Shown piece after piece: positions 58,505-64,000 of a stretch of DNA of 64,000 nt (position 1 is the first letter of the stretch; each line of letters opens with the position of its first letter). The position numbers were made by a program, and so were the translations under genes. Location of the stretch: positions 22,506,001-22,570,000 of the forward strand of contig NC_060209.1 of assembly GCF_021130785.1 (NCBI RefSeq), given 5' to 3'. The notes beneath the pieces are model-generated. The model ran no database searches. It worked only from the letters and a program-made list of their open reading frames with translations, and had not been told where the DNA came from. Origin of the DNA: Homalodisca vitripennis. Taxonomy: Eukaryota; Arthropoda; Insecta; Hemiptera; Cicadellidae.

Positions 58505-59917
58505 CAAGGGCTGTCCAGAAAGTAACATATGTTTTGGCATGGTGCGGTAATCGGTGGAACTAATGCCGCCATCTTGGCGTCAAGGTGTCCCTACACTCCG
58601 TACGCAACCAGCTGTGGTAGAATGTGTATCATGCTTAACGTAATTTGTACACAATGTAGTGTTGAAATGAGCGCTGCAGTTGAAAATTCCACCAGTTGTG
58701 GAGTCTGATAAAGTTTTTGTTGGTGAAAAATCACAAGCAAACTGATATTTATCACCAGATTTGTGATGTGTACAGACAATGAATAATGAGCGAAAACTGA
58801 GTGAGGCAGTGGTTTAAAATGGATGAACCAATGTTCATGATGAGCGCGACGCTATTGGTAGGCCTAGTATTGTGAGAGATAAATTGGTGGTAAAAATCAA
58901 TGAAACAATCTATGAAAATCGTAATTTTAAGATAAGGAACTCTCAGAATATTTCCACCAAATTTCATGGAGTTTAATTCATGATTTTGTGGTTGGTAAAC
59001 TTGGTTACCATGAATTTTGTGCCAGATGAGTTCTGAAACTCCTAACGGAATACCACAAAAAACAGAGATTTGCTGCAGCACTGACACTTTTGGATGACTA
59101 CGACAAAAGTGGAAACCAAGTCTACGATTGTATTGTAACTTGTGACAAGACTTGGGTAAGGCATGTCAACTATAAAACAAAACAGCAGTCGATGGGACAC
59201 GCACGTTCGCCCAAGAAACTGAGGAAATGTCTACAAACACTGTCAGCAAGAAAAGTCCTGGCTACTGTGTTTTGGTAAACTCATTGACTTTCTTTAACAC
59301 GGCCAAACTGTCAACACAGAGAGGTATTGCCAAACACTCAGAAACTTAAGACGAGCGATACAAAACAAGCATTAGGGAAAACTCAGCAAGTAAGTTTTGT
59401 TTCTCCACGACAACATTTGTCCATACAATCGTACCCAAGAGCTCTAGGATTGGAAGTTTTTAATCATCCCCCATACAATCCAGATTTGGCCCTAAGCGAC
59501 TACCCTTAGTTCTCAGCGACAAAGACGTGGCTCGCTATGCAACAATTTAACACTGACACTGAACTGCATGCCGGTGTAAACCAGTGGTTCAACTCGCGAG
59601 CGGCAGATTTACACAGAGAGGGTAAAAGAAGAAAAAAAGAAACACTTCTTTAAGCGAAATTAGGACCATATGGTCCTTTCTTACATTAAACCTCTTAAAC
59701 AAAATTAATCTCAATAGTGCAAAATAAGACTTATTAACTAAAACAATAAGGAGGTATTGAAAAGCATGTACCATGTTATGTTCAATGTCTTAATTTAAAT
59801 ATTTACGTAGAAAAATAGCCTAAGAGTTTACCTTCAACATGTAAATAGTACAAATTTTTATTTTCACTTTTTATTTTTGTTATTTCAAAATGTCTATTAC
59901 TTTCTAGACAGCACTTG
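58505..59917 (+). mobile_element. mariner element B, full length but decayed
   Basis: Left TIR CAAGGGCTGTCCAGAAAGTA (58505). The inverted right TIR CAAGTGCTGTCTAGAAAGTA ends at 59917. TA flanks at 58503-58504 and 59918-59919. Length 1413 bp is near the full mariner size, with about 270 bases after the transposase. Confidence 0.85.
58667..59640 (+). pseudogene. mariner transposase B
   Basis: MSAAVENSTSCGV at 58667 is the typical start. VHDERDAIGRPSIV and KLVVKINETIYENRNF follow (58830-58925). The first catalytic motif reads TCDKTWV (59140; the usual glutamate after D is K), followed by HVNYKTKQQSM and LSARKVLATVFW. The second is LHDN (59406). The third is NPPYNPDLA...SDY (about 59466-59505). 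All three aspartates of DD34D can be found, but stops and frameshifts are frequent. Confidence 0.85.
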
Positions 59918-59919
59918 TA

Positions 59920-60440
59920 ATTTGATATAGTATAAACAAGAAGAAAATTGAAATCTACATATCTTACTGAAGAATTAGTTATAAAAATAGAAACCAAACA
60001 TGAAAAAAAAACAGACTGATAATTTCTTAAAATCAGGAGAGAGATACAAAGTTTACAGAATAATAATAATAATGCATCTGCTTTTGTCATAACCTACAAA
60101 AACAGTGTTGTGAACTTTAGGTCTTCTATTCTCACTTGCCCTGAAAGCAACATATCAATGCTTATTATATTTTATTTTACTTTTAAATCATGCAGAAAAA
60201 CTTATAGTTTCATTATCCACAGATTTACAGAGGTTTTGTGGACCAAACAACTCCTTTTTTTTTAATAAGTTATTACAATTGTTTATTTCTTTAACAGTCT
60301 ATTGTACCTAGGAACAGGTAAATTGGCAGCATTGACCATAGTGTCTGCACGTATTAAACACCACAAACATTTCACTTCTTATCTATCATCCAGCCGAGTC
60401 ATTCGCCATTGAGACACTTTGTGTAATAAATATAATGTAA
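59920..60440. other. Region downstream of SART1
   Basis: AT-rich 3' flank or 3' UTR of the minus-strand gene; no other coding signal. Confidence 0.45.
60282..60287 (-). promoter_or_regulatory. Candidate SART1 polyadenylation signal
   Basis: AATAAA on the minus strand about 160 bases after the SART1 stop codon. Confidence 0.4.
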
Positions 60441-60445
60441 GCTAC

Positions 60446-60571
60446 TCACGTTTGGTGTAGTTGTTTGCTGCCACTAAGTACCACGTACGGTGATTGTGTC
60501 TCCCGCTGTTTGGCTTGCAGCATGTTCAGAGTGCCCAAGGGTGTGTCCGTGCTGCTCATTTGTTTCATCAG
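60446..60571 (-). CDS. SART1: SART1, last exon seen
   Basis: After an acceptor TTGTCTCACAG (AG at 60572-60573) the exon reads [20 protein letters not shown], then [20 protein letters not shown] and T, stop TGA at 60446-60448. This is the conserved C-terminus of SART1 (yeast Snu66), including SSxDTPLGT, LQxKQ and PYxVLSGS. SART1 is a nuclear U4/U6.U5 tri-snRNP protein needed for spliceosome activation. The exon starts in phase 0, matching the end of the exon at 61611. The stop overlaps a possible donor (AC|GTGAGT), so a further exon cannot be excluded, but a stop here gives the expected length. An in-frame ATG inside the intron is not needed as a start. Confidence 0.88.
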   Translation of the reverse strand: MMKQMSSTDTPLGTLNMLQAKQRETQSPYVVLSGSKQLHQT

Positions 60572-61610
60572 CTGTGAGACAACATTTAAATCAAAATCCA
60601 TTATTGACAATTGATGATTTTGAATAAAAACAGGTAACATTACCGTAATGTTTCAATATTATGCTTTGACTACTAAGCCTGTAGTAACAACTATGAGCAC
60701 GTGGACTAGTTTCTTAGTCTATAATTTCACTCTGGACTACACAATTTTAGTGGCTTTGATTGTTAAGTAATGACTTTAAAACCAAATTGTTTGTGTCCAT
60801 TAGACCTGCAGACTACACATAATCCCGTACTTATATAACAGAAAAACTTGTTCTCTTTTTATAAATTCCATTTTAAAATGGCCAAACAAAATTATAACAA
60901 TACTTCTGTAAAATACGTAAAGTAAATAAGCAAAGTTAGTGCCAATTAGCAGAGGTCTTTGCTATTGGCATCTGATTAGTCGTAGGTGGTTAGTCGACGA
61001 ATGCAGATGTATTGTGATTCCTGACTTAGGCGTGTCACAACGCTCTGGTATGATTTGTTTATTTCAACCTAGTTTGTAATTATGCGTTAGGTTAGTTATT
61101 TACCTGAAGAAGAGATCTGATTGCAGATCTCGAAACGTAGTGTTACTGATTTTTTGTTTCACTGAACGATGGCAAATGTCCGGAAAAATCCTGTATCCTT
61201 CACAGGATTTAGATAATCCTTCATTAGATAATGATATAACTTTTTATAACTATACCAATGCGAGTGTAGTATATAAGTGGTATTTCACTAAGAATTACAA
61301 ATCTTAATTTAAAGCAGTTATAAAATTGGCATGTATTTCTTTATAAAGTAGTTTAACTGGAACAAAAAGATACCATTTAAACTAAATTTACAATATTGAG
61401 AAACAATAAATACACCCAATTTCATTCTTGGATTGCTTCACTGATTCAATTACATCATATTATCATGTCAATAATATTTTCATCATATATAATTAATTTG
61501 TCTCAGTCATAAAATTAAATATAACAAGAAAATCTCTACTAATCACATTTAAATTACTTTCTTCAGGTAAATTCTTTGTCCAATACTAGACTCACAATTT
61601 CAACACTTAC
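60572..61610. other. SART1 intron
   Basis: A 1.04-kb intron on the minus strand with GT donor at 61609-61610 and AG acceptor at 60572-60573. It contains a hammerhead-like motif on the opposite strand (61104-61135) and otherwise no coding sequence. Confidence 0.75.
61104..61135 (+). ncRNA. Hammerhead-ribozyme-like motif
   Basis: CTGAAGA (fits CUGANGA), then stem II GAGATCTG-ATTG-CAGATCTC with 8 perfect pairs, then GAAA (61132-61135) and CGTA. This is the conserved hammerhead core as found in Penelope-like element termini, where stem III is minimal. Stem I is weak (about 3 pairs). No Penelope coding sequence lies nearby, so it may be a solitary terminal remnant. It is antisense to SART1. Confidence 0.5.
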
Positions 61611-61692
61611 CACTTCCTGTTCTCCCTTCTTCATTCTCTTCTCCACCTTGTTCTTGCCAGGCCCCTTCCCATGGAACTTATGAGACAGGTAC
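61611..61692 (-). CDS. SART1: SART1, penultimate exon seen
   Basis: Bounded by CTGCTTACAG and GTAAGTGTTG, consensus acceptor and donor. The 82-nt exon gives one split base, then [20 protein letters not shown], then KKGEQEV. YLSHxFHGKGxGKxKxExRMKK is a signature of the SART1 C-terminal region just before the DTPLGT segment. It joins the exon at 60571 in phase 0. Earlier exons are beyond the right edge of the window or in the unread part of a long intron. Confidence 0.9.
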
Positions 61693-62815
61693 CTGTAAGC
61701 AGGGGAACATTAGGAAAAACTTAGGCGACTGTTAGCAACTATGTTTAACTCAATCATTTCCTAACATTAAAACTTTGTAAGGATTAACTCTTTTAGTGCC
61801 AGAAACATAATCAAATCCATGTTGAAAAGTGCAGAGTTATTTTTTGTGTTTTACTATGCGAAAAGTGCCAGTGGGTTTTGGACAAAAACGCAAGGTTTAA
61901 AAAAAAAAATGTACATAAAATTTATTTTTGATCATAAAAAGCTCCTTTTTACTTCTTTTTAAAGGTAAATGAATTACATATCAGAAACTATTTAACATTC
62001 AGATTTGTATATAGTTTTTTAAATTAAAAAATCACTATAAACAGCAACATTTCCACGGATACAAAATAAAAATCAAGTTTGAGGTGAAATAACTATTATC
62101 CAAAAAATTATTTTGAAATTTCAGTACTTTTATGCTAAAGAGAATTCAAAAACAACCCAAAATCATGTGTAATAACCTAATAAGTACCGTAAACAAAATT
62201 TTTATATACAGTATAGTCAATTGCTAGAAATTTTTTTACTAAAACGCAAGGTTTCAAAAAAATTCACCTAAAATTTATGTTTGATTATTAAAAGTTTCTT
62301 TTTTAATTTGTTTAAAAGATAAATTAATTATCTATCAAAAAATATATAACAATAAGATGTTTATATAATTAAAAAAAGCTAAAAATCACTTTAGACAGTG
62401 ACTTTTTTCTACGGAAACAGAATAAAATCTCAGTTTCAGATAAATATTTTTTTTAAATTGTAATACCTTTATGATAAAAGAGCATTTACAAAAAAAAACC
62501 CTAAAATCATATGTAATAACCTAATATTGTACAATAAACACAATTATAAAAAATATTCAAGCGCTAGAGGTTTGTTTTGCTAAAAAGCATAGGGTTTTAG
62601 AAAATATTCAGTCAAAATTTATTTTACACCATAAAAAGTTTTTTTTAATTCTTTTTGAAACTTCAATACTTTAATGATAAAATCATTTATAACAATGCTA
62701 AATCATGTGTAATATAACATTAATTACTAAAACGAAACTCAAAACATAAATATAACCTTATTCAGGCAATTTCCAAACAAATTCTACAACACTGTCTTCA
62801 TGGACACTTGGATGT
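61693..62815. other. SART1 upstream intron, AT-rich
   Basis: No coding sequence. Diverged ~330-360-bp tandem units are visible: AAACGCAAGGTTT followed by a TTTATTTTTGATCATAAAAAG-like phrase recurs near 61889, 62241 and, weakly, 62585. Confidence 0.5.
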
Positions 62816-62816
62816 A

Positions 62817-63769
62817 CGAGGGTCGTCCACAAAGTAACCTCCGTTTTGAAATAAAAAATAAACTAGTTGAGATACAAAAATTTTATTATATAAATGTTAA
62901 AACTGCAGCTTTTCTCTACTTTTCTACATATTCACCATACAAATTCAAGCACTTATCATATCTTTTAAAAGTTTTTTAAATTCCGTCTTTAAAAAAATCT
63001 GCCGCCTGAGAACGTAGCCAACATGTTACAGCGTTTTGAAGCTCTTCATCACTCGCAAACCTCTGAGATGCAAGCCACCGCTTCATGTACGGGAAAAGAT
63101 GGAAATCACTGGGAGCCAAATCCGGGCTGTAGGGGGGGGGGGGGTGGTGGTCAAAAACGTCCCATTTGAACTTTTTCAAAAGTTCTGTAGTTCTTTGAGC
63201 TGTATGAGGGCGGGCGTTGTCATGGACAAACACAACACCAGATGTCAGAAGACCACGACGCTTGTTTTGAATCGCTCGTCGTAGCCGTTTTAAGGTTTCA
63301 CAGTAAGCTGCAGCTGTAATGGTCGTATCACGCTCCATAAATTCAACGAGTAAGATGCCCTTAGCATCCCAAAAAACTGTAGCCATCAATTTTCTCGCTG
63401 AAAAAGATTGGCGAGCTTTCTTCGACTTGCTTGGCGAAGCGGTATGACCCCATTGCATTGACGGACTACACCTTCGCTCATAATGTTTGGGCCATACACC
63501 GCACTCAATTCACGATGAATTTCAGCTGCTGTGTAACTTTTCGACCACAGAAATCTTATTACACCACGCACTTCACACGTGGCGGGATTTTCTATCACGG
63601 CGCTCATGTTTTTACGTTGTACCAAAAGAACGCGCGATCGCACAATGCTCTCCCTTGCACAGCTAGAAGCGTACTGAACGGCTGCGCACACCGATGTGAG
63701 AATGGCGGCGCTACCCCCACTACTTATCGCGCCAGGCCCAAACGGCGGTTACTTTATGGACGACCCTCG
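62817..63769 (-). mobile_element. mariner element C, internally deleted
   Basis: The TIR CGAGGGTCGTCCACAAAGTA at 62817 and its inverse ending at 63769 differ at few positions; TA at 62815-62816 and 63770-63771. 953 bp. It lies in the long SART1 intron in the same orientation as the gene. Confidence 0.92.
62976..63607 (-). pseudogene. mariner transposase C, deleted
   Basis: The N-terminus MSAVIENPATCEVRGVIRFL, then EIHRELSAVYGPNIMSEGVV (63450-63607), joins abruptly near 63455 to QWGHTASPSKSKKARQSFSA. This removes about 130 residues with the rest of the DNA-binding domain and the first catalytic aspartate. VFVHDNARPHTAQRT (second D, about 63225) and PYSPDLAPSDFHLF (third D, about 63110) are intact. 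It ends SQAADFFKDGI at 62976. It is otherwise well preserved, which suggests fairly recent activity. Confidence 0.9.
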
Positions 63770-63771
63770 TA

Positions 63772-64000
63772 TAACCGTCACAAACATGTAAGTTTTCTTA
63801 AGTGACTGTCATAACTTTTTTTTAATTAATTTTATTATCTAAAATAACATAGAAACATTTTAAATTGGTAAAAACTCACAATTATATAACATAAAAAACG
63901 CTCCGCTACTCGTCACAACACCATAATCGCAATCAAGCTCCAACTGAGAAAGTGTTGTATTTTAGTTAGTTGCTTACGTCACCTAACAGCAGTACAAAGT
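63772..64000. other. Right edge, nothing recognised
   Basis: AT-rich, presumably intronic to SART1. Confidence 0.4.

Noticed and set aside
63036..63805. Plus-strand open frames at the right edge
   Set aside because: They are antisense shadows of mariner C on the minus strand.

Overview
This window looks like nuclear DNA of an arthropod, most likely an insect. It is AT-rich, has host exons with GT-AG introns, and is packed with decayed transposable elements of many superfamilies: mariner, Tc1-like, hAT, MULE-like, THAP-type and piggyBac-like DNA elements, CR1/Jockey-group non-LTR retrotransposons and Penelope-like elements. I cannot fix the species. The mixture resembles large hemipteran genomes, but that is only an impression.

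Host genes are sparse. The clearest is the 3' end of SART1 (tri-snRNP splicing factor) on the minus strand, with two exons at 61611-61692 and 60446-60571 that join in phase. Two minus-strand multi-zinc-finger genes (3399-4706 and 19445-20918) are diverged paralogs of one unnamed family, about 15 kb apart. All other protein-coding similarity belongs to mobile elements, nearly all inactivated.

Layout. 1-6.8 kb: a truncated non-LTR copy, a transposase relic and zinc-finger gene 1. 6.8-11.4 kb: a hAT element with TIRs and near-perfect TSD, then a GTF2IRD2-like hAT relic split by an insertion. 12-17.8 kb: non-LTR fragments, a Penelope-like GIY-YIG fragment and AT microsatellites. 18.3-21 kb: an unclassified TIR element (perfect 28-bp TIR, TTTACA flanks) next to the 3' end of zinc-finger gene 2. 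22-31.8 kb: a second Penelope-like fragment with a hammerhead-like motif, a foldback element, a 72-bp minisatellite that is open as a 24-residue repeat, a long palindrome, and a pair of inverted dispersed repeats, one of them split by a TTAA-flanked MITE. 32.8-33.7 kb: mariner. 35.3-47 kb: a non-LTR retrotransposon whose ORF1 region carries Ulp1-like protease, SGNH hydrolase and TARG1-like macro domains, interrupted by a MULE-like element (9-bp TSD) and by a nearly full-length CR1-like element with a PHD-finger ORF1. 47.2-50.4 kb: Tc1/mariner-superfamily transposases, including a nearly intact DD82E element with TIRs. 52.3-56.3 kb: a hAT MITE with an exact 8-bp TSD and a 109-bp internal satellite, then a THAP-bearing TIR element. 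57.6-64 kb: a tRNA-like element, two more mariners and the SART1 exons.

The most noteworthy candidate is the 35.3-47 kb retrotransposon, which appears to combine a de-SUMO/NEDD-type protease fold, an esterase fold and an ADP-ribosyl-hydrolase-type macrodomain ahead of an endonuclease-reverse transcriptase. This copy is dead, so intact relatives would be needed to confirm the architecture.
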